From: Paralithodes platypus
Taxonomy: Eukaryota; Arthropoda; Malacostraca; Decapoda; Lithodidae
Reading direction: 5' to 3'
DNA: 64,000 nt
NCBI GenBank assembly: GCA_032716605.1
Contig: JAVRFV010002329.1
Location: 227,329 to 291,328, forward strand
A model generated the notes under the pieces. That model did not search any database, had not been told where the DNA came from, and saw only the letters and a program-made list of their open reading frames with translations. The translations under genes and the position numbers were made by a program. This document shows, one piece after another, positions 21,633-31,580 of this stretch (positions within the stretch are counted from its first letter, which is position 1; each line of letters opens with the position of its first letter).

Positions 21633-21742
21633 CAGGCATGTTCGTCAATGATGGAGGGGCCACTAATAAATTATAGGTTTGACTCCTGTAAGGAGATAAA
21701 GAAAACCTAATATTTAGTAGTGGCCCCGTAATCATTGACGAC
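21633..21742 (+). repeat. DIRS-A internal complementary region
   Basis: The first half (GGCATGTTCGTCAATGATGG...CCACTAATAAAT) is the reverse complement of the left end, and the second half (ATTATAGGTTTGACTCC...CATTGACGA) is the reverse complement of the right end. In the DIRS model this region templates joining of the cDNA ends into a circle. The join reads CTATAAT|TTATTAG. A stem CTCC-TGTAA-GGAG, enclosed by AGGTTT/AAACCT, lies in the right-end half. Confidence 0.9.
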
Positions 21743-21811
21743 TGGGGCCCTCCCGACCATCCCCTTCCCATTCGTTGATGTATTAAGGATTTTGGTTTAC
21801 TTGATATGTCA

Positions 21812-22165
21812 GTGAAGGAAGAATGACGCCTGAGTCAGCGTCTGGTCAAATATCCACACAAGTACATCCACGATATTATGGAAAGCTTATTGAATAGTTA
21901 TTCTTATTTTGTTTTTGTTTTTATTTTTTACGAAGTTTTTTCGTAGTGAGAACCCAATTCATAATGACTGAAGCCATGAGTGAGGTCGCGTGCACTCATG
22001 ATGAAGGCTCCTCAAATTTTAAATGCTCTGCACGGTAGATTCAAACTACGGCGGATGAGTGTTTGAAGAGGGTGCCTTATGTAATAGGCATGTTCGTCAA
22101 TGATTACGGGGCCACTACTAAATATTAGGTTTTCTTTATCTCCTTACAGGAGTCAAACCTATAAT
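21812..22165 (+). repeat. DIRS-A right inverted terminal repeat
   Basis: Inverted partner of 12737-13050 with an extra outer segment of about 45 bp (ATTAGGTTTTCTTTATCTCC...CCTATAAT) that is present only on the right, as in other DIRS elements. Confidence 0.9.
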
Positions 22166-22596
22166 ACAGACTGTCAATATTGAGGTAGTACATGCCATTT
22201 TCTTCTATTATCAGCAAAAGCTCTGGTTAAGGGTGTCTGCACATGGTGCTCCACCTTCCAGGGTTCGTGTTTTGCTTAGGCCCCTTGGGTGGCCTCCCTC
22301 TGCTTGGTGCAGCTGCTGGTTGCTGGGGCGTCGTCTGCTGGGATGTTCTTCAGTCCTTGTAGTCGGCCTAGTTAGGGGTCTCCAACGTAGGTTTCAGGTA
22401 ATTTAGTGGTCTAAATTTTCTGTTGTTATTGTTACCTATGTATGCCCCTGATTCTGGTTCTTGCATGCGGTTTTGTTCCTTCGGGGTAGGGGAGACGTCC
22501 CTTATCATTATTATTATTGCATTTATTTTATGTGTGGGCCCAGGTTATTCGTCTTCGACGGGTAGAAACATTCAAAGATCCCGGCGTGGTTTGGCT
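22166..22596 (+). other. DIRS-B leader, resumed
   Basis: Continuation of the DIRS-B leader after the DIRS-A insertion. No gene; precedes the first 854-bp unit. Confidence 0.6.
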
Positions 22597-22804
22597 GAAC
22601 CACTCTTCCGGCGGAATTGCATTCCGAGCAAGGATATAAACTCGGCTCGCCGAGTTAACTCTCCCGGCCTGACCTAGTGACACGTCAGACGTACCGCCTG
22701 CGGCACCCCCAGTCAAGTGTACACGAAGTAATAAGATGAGTTTTGCAAACTTATTCAGTAGGATCACACCTTAACAAGGTCAGGGGACCTGTGCAAAATC
22801 ACAG

Positions 22805-22950
22805 GTGAGTTTGTGAAAATCAGCTAGACAAGTCCGGAGGAAGGTTAGCGTAGTGGTGCATTATAGCTAAGTTTCCGGCGGATTTGAGTTAGGATGTTTA
22901 ATACCTCGCAGGTTATCCTTATGAGCATTGATTCCTGGACATTTTTCCAG
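22805..22950 (+). promoter_or_regulatory. candidate leader intron (copy 1 of four)
   Basis: A strong donor consensus (CAG|GTGAGT) at 22802-22810 and an acceptor (CATTTTTCCAG|GT) ending at 22950 enclose 146 bp just upstream of the gag ATG at 23023. Identical pairs recur at 23659-23804, 24513-24658 and 25367-25512. DIRS-A has an acceptor-like site at the matching place. Splicing is inferred from consensus only. Confidence 0.5.
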
Positions 22951-23022
22951 GTCCCGGCTGCTTCTCCGGCGAAGTTGGACTTCTGATCCCGGCGGAGGGG
23001 GGGGAACCTCATTTACGGCACT

Positions 23023-23493
23023 ATGCCTAGGTTTGAACTTTGCTATACGCCCTCTTGTTCCCTTTTACCAGTTTTTGCTCATTCCCTTTGCATCAAATGC
23101 GTGAAATGTCTGGACCGCTCTAGGGGCATGTGGTTATCCAAAAAGTGCGCCATCTGTGCTGAATTAAAAACCGCTTTGCTGGCTAAGAAAGACCTGCCTT
23201 GTTTAGCGGCCTTGCACGAGGTGAAGGCTGCGTTTAACTTATATGCTAAAGACATAGCCCACAAGGCCCTCCAATGTGACGATGAAGTCCTGTGGGACAA
23301 ACTAATTATCAAGTCTCCCTTAGTTAAACCAGGACCCTCCAAAGCGGTCAGACCCAAGGTCAAAACTAAAGCTACCAGTAAAGAGTTTGTCAATAGCAGT
23401 AGTGAGAGCGATGTCACCGAGGTCCCCTCCTCCGACCGTGCCACACGGCGGAACCACTCTTCCGGCGGAATTGCATTCCGAGCAAGGATATAA
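23023..23493 (+). pseudogene. truncated gag copy 1
   Basis: 156 codons starting MPRFELCYTP, with the Cys-rich finger CIKCVKC...CAIC, ending in non-gag residues created by the tandem junction. Copies at 23877-24347 and 24731-25201 are equivalent; the third has a Cys to Tyr change in the finger (CVKY). It could give a dominant truncated Gag N-terminus if expressed, which is speculation. Confidence 0.7.
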
Positions 23494-23876
23494 ACTCGGC
23501 TCGCCGAGTTAACTCTCCCGGCCTGACCTAGTGACACGTCAGACGTACCGCCTGCGGCACCCCCAGTCAAGTGTACACGAAGTAATAAGATGAGTTTTGC
23601 AAACTTATTCAGTAGGATCACACCTTAACAAGGTCAGGGGACCTGTGCAAAATCACAGGTGAGTTTGTGAAAATCAGCTAGACAAGTCCGGAGGAAGGTT
23701 AGCGTAGTGGTGCATTATAGCTAAGTTTCCGGCGGATTTGAGTTAGGATGTTTAATACCTCGCAGGTTATCCTTATGAGCATTGATTCCTGGACATTTTT
23801 CCAGGTCCCGGCTGCTTCTCCGGCGAAGTTGGACTTCTGATCCCGGCGGAGGGGGGGGAACCTCATTTACGGCACT

Positions 23877-24347
23877 ATGCCTAGGTTTGAACTTTGCTAT
23901 ACGCCCTCTTGTTCCCTTTTACCAGTTTTTGCTCATTCCCTTTGCATCAAATGCGTGAAATGTCTGGACCGCTCTAGGGGCATGTGGTTATCCAAAAAGT
24001 GCGCCATATGTGCTGAATTAAAAACCGCTTTGCTGGCTAAGAAAGACCTGCCTTGTTTAGCGGCCTTGCACGAGGTGAAGGCTGCGTTTAACTTATATGC
24101 TAAAGACATAGCCCACAAGGCCCTCCAATGTGACGATGAAGTCCTGTGGGACAAACTAATTATCAAGTCTCCCTTAGTTAAACCAGGACCCTCCAAAGCG
24201 GTCAGACCCAAGGTCAAAACTAAAGCTACCAGTAAAGAGTTTGTCAATAGCAGTAGTGAGAGCGATGTCACCGAGGTCCCCTCCTCCGACCGTGCCACAC
24301 AGCGGAACCACTCTTCCGGCGGAATTGCATTCCGAGCAAGGATATAA
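23877..24347 (+). pseudogene. truncated gag copy 2
   Basis: Same 156-codon product as copy 1 apart from an Arg to Gln change near the junction. It is preceded by its own intron-like signals at 23659-23804. Confidence 0.7.
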
Positions 24348-24730
24348 ACTCGGCTCGCCGAGTTAACTCTCCCGGCCTGACCTAGTGACACGTCAGACGT
24401 ACCGCCTGCGGCACCCCCAGTCAAGTGTACACGAAGTGATAAGATGAATTTTGCAAACTTATTCAGTAGGATCACACCTTAACAAGGTCAGGGGACCTGT
24501 GCAAAATCACAGGTGAGTTTGTGAAAATCAGCTAGACAAGTCCGGCGGAAGGTTAGCGTAGTGGTGCATTATAGCTAAGTTTCCGGCGGATTTGAGTTAG
24601 GATGTTTAATACCTCGCAGGTTATCCTTATGAGCATTGATTCCTGGACATTTTTCCAGGTCCCGGCTGCTTCTCCGGCGAAGTTGGACTTCTGATCCCGG
24701 CGGAGGGGGGGGAACCTCATTTTCGGCACT

Positions 24731-25201
24731 ATGCCTAGGTTTGAACTTTGCTATACGCCCTCTTGTTCCCTTTTACCAGTTTTTGCTCATTCCCTTTGCA
24801 TCAAATGCGTGAAATATCTGGACCGCTCTAGGGGCATGTGGTTATCCAAAAAGTGCGCCATCTGTACTGAATTAAAAACCGCTTTGCTGGCTAAGAAAGA
24901 CCTGCCTTGTTTAGCGGCCTTGCACGAGGTGAAGGCTGCGTTTAACTTATATGCTAAAGACATAGCCCACAAGGCCCTCCAATGTGACGATGAAGTCCTG
25001 TGGGACAAACTAATTATCAAGTCTCCCTTAGTTAAACCAGGACCCTCCAAAGCGGTCAGACCCAAGGTCAAAACTAAAGCTACCAGTAAAGAGTTTGTCA
25101 ATAGCAGTAGTGAGAGCGATGTCACCGAGGTCCCCTCCTCCGACCGTGCCACACGGCGGAACCACTCTTCCGGCGGAATTGCATTCCGAGCAAGGATATA
25201 A
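24731..25201 (+). pseudogene. truncated gag copy 3
   Basis: As copies 1 and 2, but the finger reads CIKCVKY...CAIC and an Ala is replaced by Thr (CTEL). The finger substitution would weaken metal binding. Confidence 0.7.
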
Positions 25202-25584
25202 ACTCGGCTCGCCGAGTTAACTCTCCCGGCCTGACCTAGTGACACGTCAGACGTACCGCCTGCGGCATCCCCAGTCAAGTGTACACGAAGTGATAAGATG
25301 AGTTTTGCAAACTTATTCAGTAGGATCACACCTTAACAAGGTCAGGGGACCTGTGCAAAATCACAGGTGAGTTTGTGAAAATCAGCTAGACAAGTCCGGC
25401 GGAAGGTTAGCGTAGTGGTGCATTATAGCTAAGTTTCCGGCGGATTTGAGTTAGGATGTTTAATACCTCGCAGGTTATCCTTATGAGCATTGATTCCTGG
25501 ACATTTTTCCAGGTCCCGGCTGCTTCTCCGGCGAAGTTGGACTTCTGATCCCGGCGGAGGGGGGGGAACCTCATTTACGGCACT

Positions 25585-27977
25585 ATGCCTAGGTTTGAAC
25601 TTTGCTATACGCCCTCTTGTTCCCTTTTACCAGTTTTTGCTCATTCCCTTTGCATCAAATGCGTGAAATGTCTGGACCGCTCTAGGGGCATGTGGTTATC
25701 CAAAAAGTGCGCCATCTGTGCTGAATTAAAAACCGCTTTGCTGGCTAAGAAAGACCTGCCTTGTTTAGCGGCCTTGCACGAGGTGAAGGCTGCGTTTAAC
25801 TTATATGCTAAAGACATAGCCCACAAGGCCCTCCAATGTGACGATGAAGTCCTGTGGGACAAACTAATTATCAAGTCTCCCTTAGTTAAACCAGGACCCT
25901 CCAAAGCGGTCAGACCCAAGGTCAAAACTAAAGCTACCAGTAAAGAGTTTGTCAATAGCAGTAGTGAGAGCGATGTCACCGAGGTCCCCTCCTCCGACCG
26001 TGCCACACGGCAGAAGTCGAGGTCCAGGTCGAAGTCTCACAGGACACAGGCTCGCCACTCTACCTCATATTCTTCCCGGTCTCACAAGCGCCGCAGAGAA
26101 AAAATACGACACCCCGAGCAGCCGGCGTGAGACTCCGCAGCCGCTCCCTCCTACACCTCCCTCGGATACATTTACACGTGATTCTGGGGAGTCAGAAATA
26201 GGATCTGAATCTTTACCATCTACATCTAGGCAGGAACAGGCTATACGTGAACCTCCTAATGTGACTTTTGCAATCCCAAAATTAACGATAGTTCCCCGGG
26301 GTGTGAAGGCGGCAGGCCCTAGTAGGGTGCTGGCCGACCAATTCAGGGGATATCCGCCGGGGGCCCAATTAAGCTCACAGTTGACGCAGGACTCCCTGCC
26401 CATGGCGGCAGGGGGTTACTGGTGCCATTCAGACCCATCTCTAGATATCATTCCAAAACGGACTGAGGCCGGCGACATCAACGTGTTGCCGTCGTCAGTG
26501 CCCGATTTATCATGGCCCCTGGCAGATAATGAGATAGACTCATACGGGCTAGAATCACAAGAGATCTTAGGACAGAGTGAGGAGCCGGCGGATGGTTTGT
26601 TCTCCCCGGCTCCTCAGTCTCTCCCTAGTAATTATTCTGAGGCTAGTTCAAACTCATCCAAAGATACCTTTAGGAAATGGATGACTTCTGATCAGGTAAA
26701 AGTTATTACACAATGTGATACAACATTATCAAACCCCTGCCTCGTCTCATTCCAAAGTTACCCTCTCAGCTCAGCCCCCTAACACGTCTGTTTTTAGACC
26801 TTTAGAGTCGCCGGCTGTTCCCCCTACTTGTCCAGCTCAGTCGGTAGCAGCTGCCCCAGGCCCCACAGGGCCGGCGGCACTCGCTTTGTCCAACTTTAGG
26901 GTGGTTACTGATGTTCAACCCACTCCCTTAGATAAGGAGCCTATGAGGAAGGGCCCCATGCCCCTCATTTATGGCACAGATTGCTCTTGGGTACCTGTAG
27001 TCCCAGAGAACCCCCATATAGCTCAACCTTCGGTATCAGGGGACCCTCCAGTTCCAGGCGAGTGGTCCATTGAAATTAATAAGAACCGTAAATTTCGGGC
27101 CAGAGACGAGACAGGGAGGGTATTAGATGTCCTAATTAAAGGTGTCCCAAGCTCACTTAACCCGGCATATTTTGTGTATTCTGCAGCGCCGGCCGTTCCT
27201 TCTGCCGCTTCTGCACGACTTTTTGCTGACTGGTCGAAGGCTGATGGTATTAATGATGTCAAAGCCTTAAATTCTCTTACGCCGGAGTTGGCTACAACTC
27301 CGGCTTTGGACCAAGCTCAGACTCCGGTACTGCAGATGTGGCAGCTGGGAGTAGGCCCTTGGGTTGACTGGGAGATAGAAGCTCAGGTATTTGCCAAGAC
27401 TATCACCACCAAAGCTTCACATCAAATCCCACCGGAGAATCATAATTATTTTTCCCTACCAGTATCCCAAGCAGAAGGGGTGCCCCCAGCCTTACTAACA
27501 TTTCTGGCGGCCCCCAAAGTGTCATTGCATGCCCTTGATGAACCTTTCTCTCCCCCTCCCCGGCTACTCACTTGGACCGAGATTTTAAGTTACGCAATAA
27601 AGCCTACCGGATGTTCTCGCAGTACTTGGTGAGTCATCAAATAGCCGCCTCTCTTGCACGCACGATCTCGGCCATCAATGAACCCCAAATAAGAAAAGCC
27701 ATTGAGCTTTCTCGCAGACTTTCACTACAAAACGCCATTCAGTCCCTAGGGGACACTAGAATTGCAATTTTGGAGGCGGTTCGAGCTCGCCAAGATCTGA
27801 GAGTACATCTGGTGAGAAAGTTGCCGGCGGACATAGGTCGCCGGGTAACCCTCTCCCCGGTTCTGACACCCACTTTGCTTGACACTGAAACGTGGAGTCT
27901 AGTTTTTAATATAGTAAGTGGGTGGAAGCAGGTTACCTCCCAAGCTAGGAAGGATCCACCTAAGAAACCCTTCCAGG
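25585..27977 (+). pseudogene. gag: DIRS-B gag-like ORF1, broken
   Basis: The fourth tandem copy supplies the start. The frame runs through the Cys finger and a Ser/Arg-rich stretch (about 26010-26095), shifts near an A run at 26098-26104, continues in the 25949-26782 frame, shifts again near 26750, runs in the 26715-27632 frame, and shifts near 27570 into 27572-27982. The body has LDKEPMRKGPMPLIYG, ARLFADWSKADGIND and EAVRARQDL, as in DIRS-A. It is cut at 27977 by the SINE pair and resumes at 28577. Confidence 0.8.
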
Positions 27978-28576
27978 GTTAAGTGCCCATTAATTACTAT
28001 TTCCTTTCACCTATGCATAGCCTCCGATAGTGCAGTTGGGATATTGTACATGCTAAGATTGGTATGCAGGATTCGAAACTGCATAATAAATCGTAGGCTT
28101 GTGCAATATTCTTTAACTGTCTTCGTGGTGCAGTGCATAGTGTGTTGATTTTCGGTGTGAGCATCCTAGGTTCGAATCCCCGGACTGCCACATGTGGTTG
28201 TTAATTTCATTAATCGATTTTAGGAGTAGAGTTAGTTGGTGGAGAGAACATAATAATTCATTCGGGTTCAGTAGTAGTTTATCGAGAGGCCTTCCCCAGG
28301 GTTAAGTGCCGCATTAATTACTATTTCCTTTCACCTATGCATAGCCTCCGATAGTGCAGTTGGGATATTGTACATGCTAAGATTGGTATGCAGGATTCGA
28401 AACTGCATAATAAATCGTAGGCTTGTGCAATATTCTATAACTGTCTTCGTGGTGCAGTGCATAGTGTGTTGATTTTCGGTGTGAGCATCCTAGGTTCGAA
28501 TCCCCGGACTGCCACATGTGGTCTTAATTTCATTAATCGATTTTAGGAGTAGAGTTGGTTGGTGGAGAACATAATA
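27977..28576 (+). mobile_element. duplicated double-headed tRNA-SINE in DIRS-B gag
   Basis: Two near-identical copies offset by 324 bp (from AGGGTTAAGTGC at 27974 and 28298). Each contains two tRNA-like promoters. The first has TAGTGCAGTTGGG (28028) and GGATTCGAAAC (28069). The second has TGGTGCAGTG (28126) and a perfect B box GGTTCGAATCC (28169; 28493 in the second copy). A genuine tRNA gene is unlikely because folding is incomplete and the copies lie inside gag. The 3' parts end in GAGAACATAATAA. Confidence 0.75.
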
Positions 28577-28797
28577 ATAAACCAAAGGGCGGTAGCAAAC
28601 CGTACCAACCTCACCCTAAACAATCACCTAGAGACCCCAGACCACCTCCTCAGCACGGAGGTAATCAGTACAAACCCAAACAAGGTAAGCACGAGTATAA
28701 AGGGAAAGTCCCATATAAAAATCATCAGGGCACTCCAACAGCCAAAGCTAGTCAAGCGTCCAATTCCAACCCCCCTCCACCTCCAAAAAACTAGCCA
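28577..28797 (+). pseudogene. DIRS-B gag C-terminus after the SINE insertion
   Basis: Reads KPKGGSKPYQPHPKQ... and ends in a proline run (PPPPPKN), the counterpart of the proline-rich Gag terminus at 17820-17861 of DIRS-A. It is separated from the rest of gag by the 600-bp insertion. Confidence 0.75.
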
Positions 28798-28937
28798 CTC
28801 ACACTCCCCGCATCCCAAGGCCAAGCTCAAAGGCCCAGGATTGGGGAGTTGCCTTGCAGGACGAACCCCGGCTGCACCTGGGTTCGTTCCGTGCGTTCCG
28901 CTCAGCTTAGCCCAAACGTACCTGGGCCGGGAAGACA

Positions 28938-30712
28938 GTGAGCAAGGGAATCACATGGCGGTGGCTCCGGCGGCCTCGACTGCGTCAGCCGCAAGAATAC
29001 TCCCCTGTGTCTCAGGAGGCGGAGGTCATGGTACAAGAAATGATTGCCAAACGGGTCCTTATACAGATAGATCCCCTTCAGCCAGTGTTCACGTCAAGAC
29101 TCTTTTTAGTAACAAAAAGGGACAGTGGGCAGATGCGACCAGTTCTAGATCTCTCGCATCTGAACACCTTTATAGAGAACTCACCCTTCAGGATGCTGAC
29201 AGTTCAGCAGCTCAGACTCGCACTTCCGCCGCAAGGTTGGATGTGTTCGATAGATCTCAAAGATGCCTATTGGCATGTCCCTATCAACAAGAGGTTCCAA
29301 AAGTTTCTCGCTCTCAGAATCCAGCACGAGACTTATGTCTTTCAAAGGATGCCGTTCGGGTTAAACCTAGCACCAAGAGTATTTACCAAACTCGTCCGGC
29401 AAGCTCTTTTCCCCCTGTTAGTTCAAGGAATACAGGTGTTTTGGTATCTGGACGATTGGCTAGTAGTGGCGAACTCTGTAAAATTATGTCTAGACCATGT
29501 CAACCAGGTGTTAAATCATGTACAAGCCCTAGGGTTCAAGGTGAACTTGGGAAAGTCGCACCTTGTCCCCTCAAGGACGATTCAGTGGTTAGGGCTGATC
29601 TGGGATACCGCCGCTCTGACTCTGACTCAGAGTGCGGACAACCGCAACAGATTTCGAAGGAAACTGTTCCGGTTCCTCCACAGTCTGGATACGACCAGGA
29701 AAATGTGGGATTCCCTGATCGGTTCTTTCAACTGGGTACAAATAACTGTCAAGTTGGGCCGATTGAAAGCCAAGAGATTAATCATGGAAGGCAACAAAGC
29801 CTTCCCTCTCTTGCCGGAGGAGAAATTATGGCCAATTCCTCCATTAATCCATACCTTACTATCGGCCTGGACCAAGCAAGACGTCCTCTACTCAGTCACG
29901 TCATGGGTTTCTCCCCCGCCTACGGTATGGATAGACACGGATGCCTCGGGGACCCTGGGTTGGGGGTATCAGTCAAGTCTAGGCCACCAAGGGCAAGGCA
30001 TTTGGGGGACAGACAAACAATCACATATCAACAAGCAAGAGCTTTTAGTTCCCCTGTTTTTTCTCCAGACTCACGGCACAACATTAAAAAACAAATCAAT
30101 AGCATTCCGAATGGATAATCAAACCGCAGTTTTTTGCATTCAGAAGCAAGGCTCAGTGAGGTCATGAGTTGTTGAGAGTTTCAGAACAAATTTTACCCTA
30201 GCCGACTCGCTAGGGATTTCCCTACATGCTACCTACCTCCCCGGCGTAGCGAACGTCTGGGCAGACGCTCTATCTCGCCGGCGGAGCACTCTAGTAGAAT
30301 GGACAATCAAACAGGCTATCTTCAACAAGATGATTGCAAAGCCGGCCCGTCCACAGATAGACTTGTTTGCGTCAGCAGAGAACCACAGACTGCCACTCTT
30401 TTTGACCCGGCACGGGGTAACCCCGGCGGTGGGACCGATGCATTGCTGGTGGACTGGAACAAGTGGACCTCAATTTATCTGTTTCCGCCACCAGACTCTG
30501 TGTGCAAAGTCATTCACAAACTGAGGGATTACCGGGGCCAGGTAGCGTTGATCGCACCGCTTTGGCCGGCTCAGGTATGGTACCACCAATTGCAACAGTG
30601 GTGCAAGAACCCGACGTCCCTCCCGGTCTACGTCTTCCACTTGGAAACGATTGGCAACCTTCGGACCTCGCTCAGTTTTGCCTTGTGGATATTTACTATG
30701 CCAAATGGCTAA
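28938..30712 (+). pseudogene. DIRS-B RT / RNase H / Dam-like methyltransferase
   Basis: Open for 409 codons (28938-30167) with LRRPRLRQP, SIDLKDAYWHVPI (motif A), RMPFGLNLAP (motif B), WYLDDWLVV (catalytic), RNase H IDTDASG and MDNQTA. A TGA at 30165-30167, next to a small deletion, breaks it. Downstream pieces carry ADALSRR, QIDLFASAE, DWNKWTSIYLFPPPDS and IAPLWPAQVWY (methyltransferase), ending at 30712 after another frameshift near 30425. All RT catalytic residues are intact. A second open frame of 519 codons (28559-30118) overlaps it, as in DIRS-A. Confidence 0.9.
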
Positions 30713-30764
30713 ATCAATTTGGACCAAGTGTCACCCAAAAGCTTATGAATCACCTGAGTGAGGA
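30463..30764 (+). pseudogene. DIRS-B tyrosine recombinase, N-terminal junction part
   Basis: In the frame shifted relative to the methyltransferase it reads DWQPSDLAQFCLVDIYYAKWLNQ, matching DWQPSDLADFCIMDIQEAK / WLAPNG of DIRS-A and a similar peptide in DIRS-D. The LINE interrupts it at about 30764. Confidence 0.7.
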
Positions 30765-30819
30765 AGTAAAAGTAATTAGCGAGGTAAAAAATTAGTGGAC
30801 AAGGGTAGAGAGTGCCACG

Positions 30820-31566
30820 ATGGTAGCCCTTGAAGAAATTGTGAAGGAGCAGAAGGAAGAGAGAGAAAAGGAAAAGAAGAGTTTGAAAAAATGTAGTGCA
30901 AGTTTTAAAGAAGTTGAGAAGGTAGTGAGAGAGACAATAGATAGAGGTAAGTGTGTAGTAATCTTTGGAGATGTGGAAGAGCACCTGGCAGATATGAAGG
31001 TAAGAAAGGAAAGGGATGTTGTGAAAGTCAAGGGGATACTGGATTACTTAGACGAGGGTTATGGATGGGTAAAAGAACTGGAGGTGGTGAGAAGGTTAGG
31101 AAAATATAAGAAGGGCGAGATGAGACCACTAAGAGTGGAACTTAAGTCTAGATCAGCAGCAGAAGCAGTAGCCAATGTGAGCTGGAAATTAAATTTGACA
31201 GAGCTGAATCATATAAGGGTAAAAAAGGACCTAAGTGTAGAAGAACGAGAACAGTTAAGGGAACTACAAGCTAAGGCTGATGAAGAGAATGGAAAGTTGT
31301 CTGAAGAGCAAAAGAAGAATTTTTTTTGGAGAATAAGGGAAGGGCAATTAAGGAAGTGGTACATCAGGAGCCACCAAGAACCGAAAGTAAGAGGAGTGAT
31401 AGGGAAAGAGAATGAGAGACAAGTACCAAGTCAAAGCAAGGAGACGGAGCGAGAGATAATGCAGGGAGCAGGGGACCGGAGAGAGAGCCAGGATATGGTG
31501 GAGAAGGAGAAAGAGAGGGAGAGAGGGGGGGTAGGGGGGGTGGTGGGGGGGGGGGGAGGAGAATAG
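30820..31566 (+). CDS. LINE C ORF1 protein
   Basis: 248 codons. The first 50 residues are Lys/Glu-rich with heptad-like spacing (EEIVKEQKEEREKEKKSLKK), suggesting a coiled coil. A central region (CVVIFGDVEEH..., RPLRVELKSRSAAEAVANVSW, VKKDLSVEEREQLREL) resembles the nucleic-acid-binding ORF1 proteins of invertebrate L2/CR1 elements. The C-terminus is Gly/Glu-rich through a G tract at 31526-31558. Its role would be RNA binding in the ribonucleoprotein. The frame is intact. Confidence 0.65.
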   Translation: MVALEEIVKEQKEEREKEKKSLKKCSASFKEVEKVVRETIDRGKCVVIFGDVEEHLADMKVRKERDVVKVKGILDYLDEGYGWVKELEVVRRLGKYKKGEMRPLRVELKSRSAAEAVANVSWKLNLTELNHIRVKKDLSVEEREQLRELQAKADEENGKLSEEQKKNFFWRIREGQLRKWYIRSHQEPKVRGVIGKENERQVPSQSKETEREIMQGAGDRRESQDMVEKEKERERGGVGGVVGGGGGE

Positions 31567-31580
31567 AATTAGCAGGGGAG

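Larger units (their letters stand above)
12737..22165 (+). mobile_element. DIRS-A: complete 9.4-kb DIRS1-like retrotransposon
   Basis: The left end (TTATTAGTGGCCCC) and right end (AAACCTATAAT) are given by the internal complementary region at 21633-21742, which contains both ends reverse-complemented and joined. Order: left terminal repeat, 1.8-kb leader, gag (14846-17861), RT/RNase H/methyltransferase (17870-19780) overlapped by the recombinase frame, recombinase C-terminus (20106-21062), poly(G), internal complementary region, right terminal repeat. A TIR element sits in gag and a poly(A)-tailed insert in the recombinase. It lies in the DIRS-B leader, so it is younger than DIRS-B. Confidence 0.9.
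22597..26011 (+). repeat. four tandem 854-bp copies of DIRS-B leader plus 5' gag
   Basis: Units start at 22597, 23451, 24305 and 25159 with GAACCACTCTTCCGGCGG and are nearly identical. Copies 1 and 2 share AGTAATAAG and CCGGAGGAAGG, whereas copies 3 and 4 share AGTGATAAG and CCGGCGGAAGG. Each has a donor-like CAGGTGAGT and acceptor-like TTTTTCCAG, then the gag ATG and about 428 bp of gag. Copies 1-3 run out of the gag frame at the junction into a short tail ending RARI; only copy 4 continues into full gag. GAA at the breakpoints is a possible microhomology. Confidence 0.95.

Noticed and set aside
23079..25329. Three 180-codon minus-strand frames repeated at 854-bp spacing
   Set aside because: They are antisense shadows of the duplicated gag and leader; their repetition follows from the tandem copies, not from independent conservation.
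28126..28195. Functional tRNA gene
   Set aside because: It has a good B box, but the arms do not form a proper cloverleaf, it occurs in tandem duplicate and it lies within an inserted SINE.
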